Shown piece after piece: positions 1-7,804 of a stretch of DNA of 64,000 bases (positions are counted from its first letter, which is position 1; each line of letters starts with the position of its first letter). A program made the position numbers and the translations under genes. This DNA is from Bacteroidota bacterium (GTDB taxonomy: Bacteria > Bacteroidota > Bacteroidia > Sphingobacteriales > Sphingobacteriaceae). The notes below the pieces were generated by a model, which was not told the origin of the DNA, ran no database searches, and was given only the letters and a program-made list of their open reading frames with translations. Location: NCBI GenBank assembly GCA_023450085.1, contig JAEXHI010000010.1, forward strand, positions 85,160-149,159. The letters are read 5' to 3'.

Positions 1-222
1 AAGCGGCAAAAAGCTGCTAAAATTATCTATTCTACTTTGATTAACACCTTCTAAATACTCTTCCAATAAAACATTAGAATTGTAAATAAGGTTATATCTT
101 GCAGACAGATTTTGAAGTTTTCTGTTAGCAAGCGTGTCTTTTTGAGAAGAGCAGCTTACGATTAATGTGAGCGTTAAAAAGCCCAATAAGGCTCCGTAGC
201 CATGTTTTCTGTAGGAGTTCAA
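1..222 (-). CDS. PorW/SprE-like periplasmic lipoprotein (partial, N-terminal part)
   Basis: Only the first 74 codons are inside the window; the frame is open to position 1. The product starts with a hydrophobic signal ending in LIVSC, a lipobox with Cys about residue 24, followed by SSQKDTLANR and a segment ending NLIYNSNVLLEE. This resembles the start of the TPR lipoprotein PorW/SprE of the type IX secretion and gliding machinery of Bacteroidota, which also has a Cys-Ser motif followed by a Tyr-Asn-rich segment. The start is TTG at 222: an in-frame stop lies six codons upstream and no ATG is available. It is divergent from the ATP synthase operon. The identification is from memory of the family and rests on a short piece. 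Confidence 0.55.
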   Translation of the reverse strand, partial: MNSYRKHGYGALLGFLTLTLIVSCSSQKDTLANRKLQNLSARYNLIYNSNVLLEEYLEGVNQSRIDNFSSFLPL

Positions 223-327
223 TTGGTTTTGAGTTATTTATACTATAACAAAATATTTGCAAAAATATTTTATTCGGCAATATAATCTTAATATTTGAAA
301 TGTAATTTACCAAATGTAACCTAAACA

Positions 328-546
328 ATGGAAGAGGAGAAAGATAAAACTGCATTTAGTTATGCCAAATATACTGGGCTGGCTTTTCAAATGATGGCCA
401 CTATTGGCCTTTTTGCTTTTATTGGTTATAAAATTGATGAACATCAAGGGATCAAAAATTTTCTTTTTACCGCTATATTGGGAATAGTAGGGGTGGGGGC
501 TTCATTATATCAGGTCGTGAGATCACTAAATAAGAACAAATCGTAA
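328..546 (+). CDS. AtpZ/AtpI-like F-ATPase accessory protein
   Basis: A 72-residue protein with a charged N-terminus and two membrane segments, about residues 17-34 and 43-62. The pattern YAKYTGLAFQM followed by a Gly-containing first helix and a short charged loop (DEHQG) is that of the AtpZ/AtpI family, which lies first in many F-ATPase operons and is linked to c-ring assembly or cation supply. It is the first gene of the atp cluster here, 42 bases before the next gene. Function is by family and position. Confidence 0.8.
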   Translation: MEEEKDKTAFSYAKYTGLAFQMMATIGLFAFIGYKIDEHQGIKNFLFTAILGIVGVGASLYQVVRSLNKNKS

Positions 547-564
547 AATTATAGAGCAATGGTT

Positions 565-572
565 TAACTTTG
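565..572 (+). promoter_or_regulatory. -7 box (TAACTTTG) before the second atp-cluster gene
   Basis: TAACTTTG matches the Bacteroidota housekeeping -7 consensus TAnnTTTG and lies 16 bases before the TTG start at 589. No clear -33 TTG is at the usual spacing. It may give an internal start of transcription for the atp operon. Confidence 0.4.
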
Positions 573-588
573 CCACAAAAAATCTGTT

Positions 589-969
589 TTGAGCTTAAGA
601 AAATTTATTGTTGCCTATTTTATTTATACCTTAATATTGGCCGGTGTGGCAGTTTTATTGAAGAACTTATTGCCAAGTGTCATTGCTGAACAATTTTGGT
701 TAGTCTTTGGTTTTTTGGCTGGACTAACTCTGATTGCCTACCTATTGGCCCATTTGGGCATTCAAAAAAATCCTCAAACTGGAGTTTTTGCAATTTTGGG
801 CTCTGTAATCATCAAAATGTTATTCGCTATGTCTTTTGTGTTGATTTACAGCTTGAAACAAGTTAAGGGGGATTTGGTTTTTGCCCTCAATTTTTTTTCT
901 TTATATTTATTGTTTACCCTCTTTGAAATATTAGGTTTGTTACGTAACTTGCGCCACCAAAATAAATAG
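589..969 (+). CDS. Small four-helix membrane protein of the atp operon
   Basis: 126 residues, almost entirely hydrophobic, with about four membrane helices (roughly 5-27, 34-55, 62-85, 90-112) and a basic C-terminus. No catalytic motif is visible. It sits between the AtpZ-like gene and atpB, where Bacteroidota and many other bacteria carry an AtpI-type or uncharacterised membrane protein. The start is TTG at 589, directly after the last upstream stop, and it gives a sensible basic N-terminus (SLRKF). Likely an assembly factor of the Fo sector, by position only. Confidence 0.7.
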   Translation: MSLRKFIVAYFIYTLILAGVAVLLKNLLPSVIAEQFWLVFGFLAGLTLIAYLLAHLGIQKNPQTGVFAILGSVIIKMLFAMSFVLIYSLKQVKGDLVFALNFFSLYLLFTLFEILGLLRNLRHQNK

Positions 970-986
970 TAAAAATCTGCGAGTAA

Positions 987-2165
987 ATGGATTATAACCA
1001 AGTTTTTGTGTCAAAAGTTAAAAGGCTAATTGTTGTTTTTACGCTTTTTTCTGTGTTTTTAGGTTTTAGAACTGCTGCTTTTGCACAAGCTGATACCGTG
1101 GCTGCTCAAGGCCATGAAGTGAGTGCTCCGGCTGCACACGGTGAAGAGCATGGAGAAGAAAAAAAAGGATTTGATATTACTTCATTTATTTTTCATCACA
1201 TTAGTGATAGCCACTTCTTCACTATTTGGGGACATGGCGATCATGGTTTGACCCTTCACTTACCGGTAATTCTTTGGACTGATAACGGTTTGGTGACTTT
1301 TAGTTCATCTGCTTTTCAGTTTGATGATGCGGGTAAAGTTGTGGTAGAAAAAAATGGACAGCGTTTTGCGATTGCCCATAACAAAATCTATTATGCGAAT
1401 GCTGCTGCTGATGCTCACGGTTCTTACGTTTCTCACGTAACTGATGAGAAAGGTGAGGAAAAAGTAACCAATGCACGTCCTTTGGATTTTTCAGTTACCA
1501 AAAATGTATTCAGTATGTTGTTGTCAATTGTAGTGTTGATAATCATTTTTACTACGGTTGCTGCAGGTTATAAAAAGAGAGCTGGTAAAGCACCAAAAGG
1601 AATTCAATCTTTCTTGGAACCTATCATTCTTTTTGTTCGCGACGATATCGCTAGACCAAACTTAGGCCATAAATATGCTGCTTTCATGCCGTACTTATTA
1701 TCGGTATTTTTCTTTATCTGGTTAAATAATATGTTAGGTTTGGTTCCTTTCTTTCCGGGAGGTGCTAACGTAACTGGTAACATTGCTTTAACTGTAGTTT
1801 TAGCCGCTGCTACATTCTTGATCACTACCTTTAAAGCAAATAAATATTACTGGGGACACATTTTGAACCCTCCAGTGCCATGGTGGTTAAAGCCATTAAT
1901 GATCCCTGTAGAGATTTTCGGTATGTTTACTAAGCCTATCGCTCTAGCTATTCGTTTGTTCGCAAACATTACAGCAGGTCACATTTTGGTAATGTCGCTA
2001 TTATGCTTGATTTTTATCTTTAACTCTATTGCTGTAGCACCAGCATCAATTTTCTTTGCGGTGTTCATTGGCTTGATCGAGTTCTTGGTAGCATTTATCC
2101 AAGCATTTATTTTCACTATTCTATCAGCGCTATTTATTGGTATGGCGGTAGAAGAGCACCATTAA
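987..2165 (+). CDS. atpB: F-type ATP synthase subunit a (Fo)
   Basis: 392 residues, the long Bacteroidota form. A signal-like hydrophobic segment (about 13-34) is followed by a His/Glu-rich extracytoplasmic region (40-165) that is absent from the E. coli protein, then five or six membrane helices. The essential Arg is R323 in ALAIRLFANITAGH, and Q372 in the last helix (FIQAFIFTILSALF) matches the E. coli Q252 region. It forms the two proton half-channels against the c-ring. It precedes atpE by 41 bases. The His-rich insert may bind metal or interact in the periplasm, but that is a guess. Confidence 0.96.
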   Translation: MDYNQVFVSKVKRLIVVFTLFSVFLGFRTAAFAQADTVAAQGHEVSAPAAHGEEHGEEKKGFDITSFIFHHISDSHFFTIWGHGDHGLTLHLPVILWTDNGLVTFSSSAFQFDDAGKVVVEKNGQRFAIAHNKIYYANAAADAHGSYVSHVTDEKGEEKVTNARPLDFSVTKNVFSMLLSIVVLIIIFTTVAAGYKKRAGKAPKGIQSFLEPIILFVRDDIARPNLGHKYAAFMPYLLSVFFFIWLNNMLGLVPFFPGGANVTGNIALTVVLAAATFLITTFKANKYYWGHILNPPVPWWLKPLMIPVEIFGMFTKPIALAIRLFANITAGHILVMSLLCLIFIFNSIAVAPASIFFAVFIGLIEFLVAFIQAFIFTILSALFIGMAVEEHH

Positions 2166-2206
2166 TTAGAACATAATTGTTAAACAATAATAAATAAATC
2201 AGAAAA

Positions 2207-2413
2207 ATGACTGGAACATTAGCTGCAATCGGCGCAGGCTTAGCTGCAATTGGCGCTGGATTAGGTATCGGTAAAATCGGTGGATCTGCAATGGAATCAA
2301 TTGCTCGTCAACCAGAAGCCGCTTCAAAAATTCAAACTGCTATGCTTATCGCTGCTGCTTTTATCGAGGCGGTTGCTTTATTCGCGGTAGTAGTTTCTTT
2401 GATCGCAAAATAA
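2207..2413 (+). CDS. atpE: F-type ATP synthase subunit c (Fo rotor ring)
   Basis: 68 residues, two helices joined by the conserved RQP loop (34-36). The first helix has the Gly repeat (AIGAGLGIG) and the second carries the ion-binding carboxylate E54 in AAFIEAVALF. The position in helix 1 that is Gln in Na+-binding rings is Ile21 here, and the residue after E54 is Ala, so a proton-coupled ring is expected. It is followed by a strong intra-operon hairpin at 2432-2468. Confidence 0.96.
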   Translation: MTGTLAAIGAGLAAIGAGLGIGKIGGSAMESIARQPEAASKIQTAMLIAAAFIEAVALFAVVVSLIAK

Positions 2414-2431
2414 TCAAAGAAAGATTTTAAG

Positions 2432-2468
2432 ATAAGCACCTTTTCGGGGTTGCCGCTAAGGTGCTTAT
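2432..2468 (+). promoter_or_regulatory. Perfect 11-bp hairpin between atpE and atpF
   Basis: ATAAGCACCTT at 2432-2442 is exactly complementary to AAGGTGCTTAT at 2458-2468, with a 15-base loop. The sequence after it (TTAAAAGAAAG) has no T-run, so it is not a standard terminator. It could be an RNA processing or stability element that raises atpE mRNA over the downstream genes, since c is needed in many copies. The structure is seen; the role is inferred. Confidence 0.65.
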
Positions 2469-2510
2469 TTAAAAGAAAGTTTAACAAAGAAAAATATTTA
2501 AATATATACA

Positions 2511-3005
2511 ATGGATTTATTAGTTCCTGAAATTGGTTTATTAACGTGGAATACTATTTCTTTCCTAATATTGGTTTTCTTATTGGGCAAATTTGCTTGG
2601 AAGCCAATCATGAAAGGTATTCATGATCGTGAAAAAAGCATTGATGAGGCTTTGAACAAAGCTGAACTAGCTAGACAAGAAATGGCTCGTTTAAGTTCTC
2701 AGAACGAAGAGTTGATGAAACAAGCTCGTGAAGAACGCGACCAAATTTTAAAAGAAGCTAAAACATTAAAAGATAGCATCGTTAACGAAGCAAAAACCCA
2801 AGCGCAAACTGAAGGTGCGAAATTGATCGAGAAAGCTCGTATCGAAATCGAAAACCAAAAGAAAGCAGCTTTGGCAGAATTGAAAGGCCAAGTTTCGGCA
2901 TTGTCATTAGATATTGCAGAGCGTGTATTACGTAGCCAATTAGATGACAAAGCTAAGCAACAAGAGTTGGTGAACAATTTGTTAAAGGACGTTGAATTAA
3001 ACTAA
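2511..3005 (+). CDS. atpF: F-type ATP synthase subunit b (peripheral stalk)
   Basis: 164 residues. One N-terminal membrane helix (about 8-27, containing TWNTISFLILVFLL) is followed by a long charged coiled coil (about 35-125) typical of the dimeric b stalk. It links subunit a to delta and alpha and acts as the stator. Length fits the family. It lies between atpE and atpH in the usual order. Confidence 0.95.
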   Translation: MDLLVPEIGLLTWNTISFLILVFLLGKFAWKPIMKGIHDREKSIDEALNKAELARQEMARLSSQNEELMKQAREERDQILKEAKTLKDSIVNEAKTQAQTEGAKLIEKARIEIENQKKAALAELKGQVSALSLDIAERVLRSQLDDKAKQQELVNNLLKDVELN

Positions 3006-3096
3006 GTTATAAGTATTACGTTTTAAGTTTTAGGTTTTAGTGCTTAATGTTTTAAGCAACTTATAACTTACCACTTACAACTTACAACTAAAATAT
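3006..3096 (+). repeat. AT-rich imperfect hairpin/tandem repeat between atpF and atpH
   Basis: GTTATAAG at 3007 pairs with CTTATAAC near 3061, and the right part is a run of degenerate AACTTA units (ACTTATAACTTACCACTTACAACTTACAACT). No open frame is present. It belongs to a set of self-complementary AACT-rich intergenic sequences found at several places in this window. Confidence 0.6.
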
Positions 3097-3633
3097 ATGT
3101 CAAGTAAAGCAGGAGCTAGATACGCAAAATCATTATTAGACCTTTCTAAAGAGCAAAATTCTGTAGAAGAGGTAAAGAATGATATGGTGTTTTTTGAAAA
3201 AGTGGTGGATGACAATTCGGAGTTAGAGGCGATTCTTAAAAACCCGATTGTGCCTTCGGATAAGAAGCAAGGCATTTTAGATGGTATTTTTGCTGGAAAA
3301 GTACATGCCATTACCCAAAGCTTCTTTAAATTGGTAGTAAACAAAGGTCGTTCAGCTATCTTGTTTGATACGGCTAAACAGTTTGTACAACAATATAACA
3401 CCATTAACGGTATTGTAACTGCTGAAGTGACTTCGGCAAGTCCGCTTACTGATGCGAACAGAGCTGAAGTAGTTGGTCTTGTGAAAAAGGAATTGAATGC
3501 TAGCCAAGTGTTGATTAAGGAGAAAGTAAATACTGATTTAATCGGTGGCTTTGTTCTTAAAGTTGGCGATAAGCAATTCGATGCAAGCATTGCCAGTGGC
3601 TTAACAAAACTGAAAAAGGAATTTGCGCACTAA
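3097..3633 (+). CDS. atpH: F-type ATP synthase subunit delta
   Basis: 178 residues, of the OSCP/delta family: an N-terminal helical bundle beginning AGARYAKSLLDL and a C-terminal segment with DLIGGFVLKVGDKQFDASI, the hallmark GGxxxxxGDxxxDxSxxxxL pattern. It joins the b stalk to the top of the alpha3beta3 head. Length and position between atpF and atpA are standard. Confidence 0.95.
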   Translation: MSSKAGARYAKSLLDLSKEQNSVEEVKNDMVFFEKVVDDNSELEAILKNPIVPSDKKQGILDGIFAGKVHAITQSFFKLVVNKGRSAILFDTAKQFVQQYNTINGIVTAEVTSASPLTDANRAEVVGLVKKELNASQVLIKEKVNTDLIGGFVLKVGDKQFDASIASGLTKLKKEFAH

Positions 3634-3735
3634 GTTTTGCGCATAGCGATAAGTGTTAGAGCGTTGCTTCGCTTAACGCCAAACGCTTAACAAAGAAAAA
3701 TTTTACAACAAAAGATATCAAAATAACATAAAATT
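3634..3735 (+). repeat. Hairpin-forming spacer between atpH and atpA
   Basis: Within this 102-base spacer, AAGTGTT-AGA-GCGTT (about 3650-3664) can pair with AACGC-CA-AACGCTT (about 3675-3689) across a short loop, allowing one G-T pair. It has no T-run after it, and no open frame is present. Confidence 0.5.
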
Positions 3736-5310
3736 ATGGTAGAGGTAAGACCAGACGAAGTTTCGGCAATTATCAGACAGCAATTGGCCGGCTTCAAATC
3801 AGAAGCTGAACTTGAAGAAGTTGGTACTGTATTGCAAGTGGGCGATGGTATTGCTCGTGTTTACGGCTTAACTAAAGTTCAAAGTGGTGAGCTTGTTGAG
3901 TTTGCTAACGGCTTGCAAGGAATTGTATTGAACCTTGAGGAAGATAACGTGGGTGTGGTATTGTTAGGCCCATCAGACGAGATCAAAGAAGGTGATACCA
4001 TTAAACGTACTAAGAAAATCGCTTCTATTAAAGTTGGCGAAGGTATGTTAGGTCGTGTAGTAAACACATTAGGTGAGCCAATTGATGGTAAAGGACCTAT
4101 TGCTGGTGAAACTTACGAAATGCCTTTAGAGCGTAAAGCACCTGGGGTAATCTATCGTCAACCAGTAAACGAGCCTCTACAAACTGGTATCAAAGCTATC
4201 GATGCGATGATTCCTATCGGTCGTGGTCAACGTGAGTTGGTTATTGGTGACCGTCAAATTGGTAAAACTGCGGTTTGTATCGATACCATCATCAACCAAA
4301 AAGAATTTTACGAAGCAGGTAACCCTGTATTCTGTATATATGTAGCTTGTGGTCAAAAAGCAAGTACAGTAGCAAACGTTGTACGTACTTTAGAAGAGAA
4401 CGGTGCAATGGCTTATACTGTTGTTGTGGCTGCTTCTGCTGCTGAACCAGCTCCTTTACAGTTCTATGCTCCTTTTGCTGGTGCTGCTATTGGTGAGTTC
4501 TTCCGCGACACAGGTCGTCCAGCTTTAATTGTTTATGATGATTTGTCTAAACAAGCTGTAGCTTACCGTGAGGTTTCTCTATTATTGAAACGTCCTCCAG
4601 GTCGTGAGGCTTATCCAGGTGACGTTTTCTATCTTCACAGTCGTTTGTTAGAAAGAGCTGCGAAAATCAACGCTAACGATGATATCGCTAAAAACATGAA
4701 CGATTTGCCAGAGTCTATCAAAGGTATCGTTAAAGGTGGTGGTTCATTAACTGCATTGCCAATCATCGAAACTCAAGCTGGTGACGTTTCTGCTTATATC
4801 CCTACTAACGTAATTTCAATTACTGATGGTCAAATCTTCTTGGAGTCGAACTTGTTCAACTCTGGTATCCGTCCAGCAATCAACGTAGGTATCTCAGTAT
4901 CACGTGTAGGTGGTAATGCACAAATCAAATCAATGAAAAAAGTTGCTGGTACTTTGAAATTAGACCAAGCACAATACCGCGAGTTAGAGGCTTTCTCTAA
5001 ATTCGGTTCTGATTTGGATGCGGCTACTAAATCTGTATTGGATAAAGGTGCTCGTAACGTAGAGATGTTGAAACAAGCTCAGTTCTCTCCATTCACTGTA
5101 GAGAAACAAGTTGCAATTGTTTACGCTGGTACTAAGAACTTGATGCGTAGCGTGCCTATTAACAAGGTAAAAGAATTTGAAAATGACTACTTGCAAGCAT
5201 TAGAATTGCGTCACCCAGAAACTTTAGCAGCATTAAAAGCTGGTAAGTTTGATGACCAAATTACTGGTGTTTTAGAGACTGTAGCAAAAGAAATTTCAAG
5301 TAAATATTAA
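3736..5310 (+). CDS. atpA: F-type ATP synthase subunit alpha
   Basis: 524 residues. Beta-barrel domain (about 25-95), then the nucleotide-binding domain with P-loop GDRQIGKT (171-178), and the arginine-finger segment ISVSRVGG in the C-terminal half. Alpha carries the non-catalytic nucleotide sites. Its partner beta (atpD) is not in this window, nor is atpC. Confidence 0.97.
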   Translation: MVEVRPDEVSAIIRQQLAGFKSEAELEEVGTVLQVGDGIARVYGLTKVQSGELVEFANGLQGIVLNLEEDNVGVVLLGPSDEIKEGDTIKRTKKIASIKVGEGMLGRVVNTLGEPIDGKGPIAGETYEMPLERKAPGVIYRQPVNEPLQTGIKAIDAMIPIGRGQRELVIGDRQIGKTAVCIDTIINQKEFYEAGNPVFCIYVACGQKASTVANVVRTLEENGAMAYTVVVAASAAEPAPLQFYAPFAGAAIGEFFRDTGRPALIVYDDLSKQAVAYREVSLLLKRPPGREAYPGDVFYLHSRLLERAAKINANDDIAKNMNDLPESIKGIVKGGGSLTALPIIETQAGDVSAYIPTNVISITDGQIFLESNLFNSGIRPAINVGISVSRVGGNAQIKSMKKVAGTLKLDQAQYRELEAFSKFGSDLDAATKSVLDKGARNVEMLKQAQFSPFTVEKQVAIVYAGTKNLMRSVPINKVKEFENDYLQALELRHPETLAALKAGKFDDQITGVLETVAKEISSKY

Positions 5311-5385
5311 TTAGATTATAAGTAGTCGGTATTTAGTATTAGATTTTGGTCTAACTACTAAATACTAGCTACTAAATACTAACAA
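5311..5385 (+). repeat. Near-perfect inverted repeat between atpA and atpG
   Basis: The left arm GTATTTAGTATTAGA (about 5331-5345) pairs with TCTAACTACTAAATAC (about 5352-5367) with one bulged base, and TACTAAATAC occurs a second time just before atpG. No T-run follows. It is one of the hairpins that mark several atp junctions. Confidence 0.6.
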
Positions 5386-6267
5386 ATGGCCAATTTAAAA
5401 GAAGTAAGAAATCGTATTGCCTCCGTGCAGTCAACTCAGCAGATTACCAAAGCAATGAAAATGGTATCGGCAGCGAAGTTGAAGCGTGCTACTAATGCGA
5501 TTATTCAATTACGTCCTTACGCAACCAAATTGAAAGAAATCTTAGGAAATCTTTCAGCAAGTTTGGAAGGTTCTACCTCTCCGTTTATCGAAGAAAGAGA
5601 GCCAAACAAAGTATTGATTGTTGCGGTATCTTCAAACAGAGGTTTAGCTGGTGCGTTCAACATGAACGTAATTAAAACCACTAACAACTTAATTGCTGAG
5701 AAATACAGCGAGCAATTGAAGAAAGGTAATGTAAGTATTGTTGCTATTGGTAAAAAAACTCAAGATTTCTACGAAAAACGTAATTACAATGTTATTGGTA
5801 ACAATAATGAAGTTTACGCTAATCTGTCTTTCGAAAATGTAACTAAAATTACAGAAGCGATTATGGCAGGCTTTGTAGAAGGTAAGTACGACCGTGTAGA
5901 AGTAGTTTATAACCAGTTTAAAAATGCTGCTGTTCAAATTTTAACTTCAGAACAATTATTACCTCTTCCAAAATCTGAAGAAGCAGTAAGCACTAAAGAA
6001 ACCAATGTAGACTATATCTTAGAGCCTAGCAAAGAAGAGATTGTAACTCAATTAATTCCTAAGTCAATCAAGATCCAGTTGTATAAAGCAGTATTAGACT
6101 CTCATGCTTCTGAGCATGGTGCTCGTATGACTTCAATGGATAAAGCAACAGAAAACGCAGGTGATTTGTTGAAATCATTGAAATTAGCTTACAACCAAGC
6201 ACGTCAAGCTGCAATTACTACCGAGCTTACAGAGATTGTAAGTGGTGCGGCAGCATTAAACGGATAA
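5386..6267 (+). CDS. atpG: F-type ATP synthase subunit gamma (central rotor)
   Basis: 293 residues, family length. The N-terminus MANLKEVRNRIASVQSTQQI and the C-terminal signature ASEHGARMTSMDKATENAG match gamma, with the two terminal helices forming the rotor shaft. It is the last gene of the cluster: a terminator follows and no beta or epsilon gene is nearby. Confidence 0.96.
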   Translation: MANLKEVRNRIASVQSTQQITKAMKMVSAAKLKRATNAIIQLRPYATKLKEILGNLSASLEGSTSPFIEEREPNKVLIVAVSSNRGLAGAFNMNVIKTTNNLIAEKYSEQLKKGNVSIVAIGKKTQDFYEKRNYNVIGNNNEVYANLSFENVTKITEAIMAGFVEGKYDRVEVVYNQFKNAAVQILTSEQLLPLPKSEEAVSTKETNVDYILEPSKEEIVTQLIPKSIKIQLYKAVLDSHASEHGARMTSMDKATENAGDLLKSLKLAYNQARQAAITTELTEIVSGAAALNG

Positions 6268-6321
6268 TTTTTGGTTCATTAGTTCAATAGTTTATTGGAC
6301 GATTAACTAAGAAAATATATT

Positions 6322-6352
6322 AACCCTCATCGTTCTTCGGTGAGGGTTTTTT
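6322..6352 (+). terminator. Rho-independent terminator of the atp operon
   Basis: AACCCTCA at 6322-6329 pairs with TGAGGGTT at 6341-6348, extended by three inner pairs around a TTCTT loop, followed by TTTTTT. A single half-copy of the CGTCATTTCGA repeat (6382-6392) lies just downstream. Confidence 0.85.
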
Positions 6353-6482
6353 GTTGGAATTTGAATCTTCCTTTGTGACTTCGTCATTTCGAGCGCAGCC
6401 GTGAAATCTTTGGAGCTGTTATTATCAAGGAGGAATATTTAGTTTAAATTTCAATCGGTAAATCCAAAACGATTATGTTTTT

Positions 6483-6490
6483 TAACTTTG
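6483..6490 (+). promoter_or_regulatory. -7 box (TAACTTTG) of the e(P4)-like phosphatase gene
   Basis: TAACTTTG fits TAnnTTTG and lies 19 bases before the ATG at 6510, downstream of the atp terminator. No convincing -33 element at the usual spacing. Confidence 0.5.
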
Positions 6491-6509
6491 CACCTTTAAC
6501 TTATCAGAT

Positions 6510-7286
6510 ATGAAACTTAGATTTTTAATCATTGCCCTATTTGCTTTTCCAGTATTGGTTTCAGCACAAAAGGGAGCAGCACCTGAGAGAGATTGGACAA
6601 ATGCAGTGCTGTGGCAGCAATATAGTGGTGAGTACAGGGCTTTGGCCTTTCAAGCCTATAACTTCGCTAGATTGTCTTTAAAAGAGGCGCTATGGGAAAA
6701 TCAAAATGGTAAACCTAACTGCGTTATTGTAGATGCAGATGAAACCATTATAGACAACTCCCGCTTTCAAGGTTATGAAATTCAACATGGCGTAAGTTAT
6801 GTGCCTGCTCATTGGACTGAGTGGACTTCAAAAGCAATGGCAGATACGGTTCCTGGGGCTTTAGCATTCTTGAAATTTGCGGCGAGCAAAAATGTAGAAA
6901 CTTTTTACATTACCAACCGTGACGGAGCTGACCGAAAAGCGACCATGGAGAATTTGAAAAAACTTGGCTTCCCTTATGTAGATGATGCTCACGTAATGAC
7001 CAAAAGCACCACATCAGACAAACAGGAGAGAAGAAATAAGGTGTTGGAAAAATATAATGTATTGTTGCTTTGTGGAGATAATTTGAGTGATTTTTCGAAT
7101 GTTTTTTACAGAGAAGGGAAGGATACTAAGGAGCAGGTAGATGCTAATCAGCACTTGTTTGGAACCAAGTTCATTGTGCTCCCAAATCCGATGTACGGCG
7201 ATTGGGAAAAATTGCTTTATAAAGAGGGGAAATTTAGCGAGCAGGAAAAAGCAAAACAACGCCTAGAAAAACTTAAAAGTTACTAA
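6510..7286 (+). CDS. 5'-nucleotidase / acid phosphatase, lipoprotein e(P4) family
   Basis: 258 residues with a signal peptide (MKLRFLIIALFAFPVLVSAQ). HAD-type active site VDADETI with D75 and D77; the DET pattern is typical of the e(P4)/class C (DDDD) acid phosphatases. Motif 2 is FYITNRDGAD, and the C-terminal motif is LLLCGDNLSDF. Members remove phosphate from nucleotides outside the cytoplasm so that nucleosides can be taken up. Unlike e(P4) itself, the signal has no lipobox Cys, so a soluble periplasmic form is likely. It stands alone between two terminators. Confidence 0.88.
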   Translation: MKLRFLIIALFAFPVLVSAQKGAAPERDWTNAVLWQQYSGEYRALAFQAYNFARLSLKEALWENQNGKPNCVIVDADETIIDNSRFQGYEIQHGVSYVPAHWTEWTSKAMADTVPGALAFLKFAASKNVETFYITNRDGADRKATMENLKKLGFPYVDDAHVMTKSTTSDKQERRNKVLEKYNVLLLCGDNLSDFSNVFYREGKDTKEQVDANQHLFGTKFIVLPNPMYGDWEKLLYKEGKFSEQEKAKQRLEKLKSY

Positions 7287-7314
7287 ACCATAGTGGTTTT
7301 TATATAAGAAATAT

Positions 7315-7322
7315 TATTTTTG
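7315..7322 (+). promoter_or_regulatory. -7 box (TATTTTTG) of the small membrane protein gene
   Basis: TATTTTTG matches TAnnTTTG, 27 bases before the ATG at 7350. The -33 element is unclear. Confidence 0.45.
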
Positions 7323-7349
7323 CGCAAGACAAAATTAAAACGATAAAAC

Positions 7350-7562
7350 ATGGATGCTAAAGAAAGAGAAAACAGCATGAAAACAGCCAACGATTCGGCT
7401 ATTTATTCTTCACTTGCTTTATGGGCAGTTGTAACTGTAGTTGGTGTATTTTTGCGCTTCGCTTTTGACTCTTTGACACTTTCATTAGTTTCTTGGGCTA
7501 TATTAGCTTTCGGCTTTGTAATGTGCTGCGTTACGGCCTTCAAAATTTTAAACGCAAAATAA
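7350..7562 (+). CDS. Small membrane protein of unknown function
   Basis: 70 residues: a charged N-terminus (MDAKERENSMKTAND), then two hydrophobic helices (about 20-38 and 45-66) ending in a basic tail. No known motif. The gene has its own -7 box and its own terminator, so it is probably a real monocistronic gene. Met10 is a possible alternative start. Confidence 0.6.
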   Translation: MDAKERENSMKTANDSAIYSSLALWAVVTVVGVFLRFAFDSLTLSLVSWAILAFGFVMCCVTAFKILNAK

Positions 7563-7581
7563 ATTAATAAAATTTATAGAT

Positions 7582-7622
7582 AAAAAATCCCTTCATGGCA
7601 ATGCTGTGAAGGGATTTTTTTT
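7582..7622 (+). terminator. Rho-independent terminator
   Basis: AAAAAATCCCTTCA (7582-7595) pairs with TGAAGGGATTTTTT (7607-7620), an 11-base loop, followed by more T. Strong on the plus strand. Confidence 0.88.
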
Positions 7623-7720
7623 GTTTGCTACAATCTGCAAAGTAAAAACTGCAAACTGAAATGGGTTACCTTCGAGCGTTTTTAGCATTAAGCTAAAAAG
7701 AGATCAAATTAAACCTCGAA

Positions 7721-7766
7721 ACAAATTGTCTGCCTTAAGGAAATAGCATGCTTAAGACAATTTTGT
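7721..7766 (+). repeat. Inverted repeat upstream of the DUF4349 gene
   Basis: ACAAATTGTCT at 7721-7731 is nearly complementary to AGACAATTTTGT at 7755-7766. It lies 39 bases before the start codon and could be a leader hairpin or an operator. There is no T-run after it. Confidence 0.4.
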
Positions 7767-7804
7767 GAAAGGAATAAGTTCAACACTTAAAACCTATTAA
7801 CAAA

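Noticed and set aside
125..355. Open frame on the minus strand overlapping the atp operon start
   Set aside because: It overlaps the PorW/SprE-like frame and the AtpZ gene, has no family features and an unlikely composition; the other minus frame has a clear lipobox.
7563..7804. Riboswitch upstream of the DUF4349 gene
   Set aside because: Only a single imperfect hairpin and a terminator belonging to the upstream gene are present; no conserved riboswitch core was recognised.
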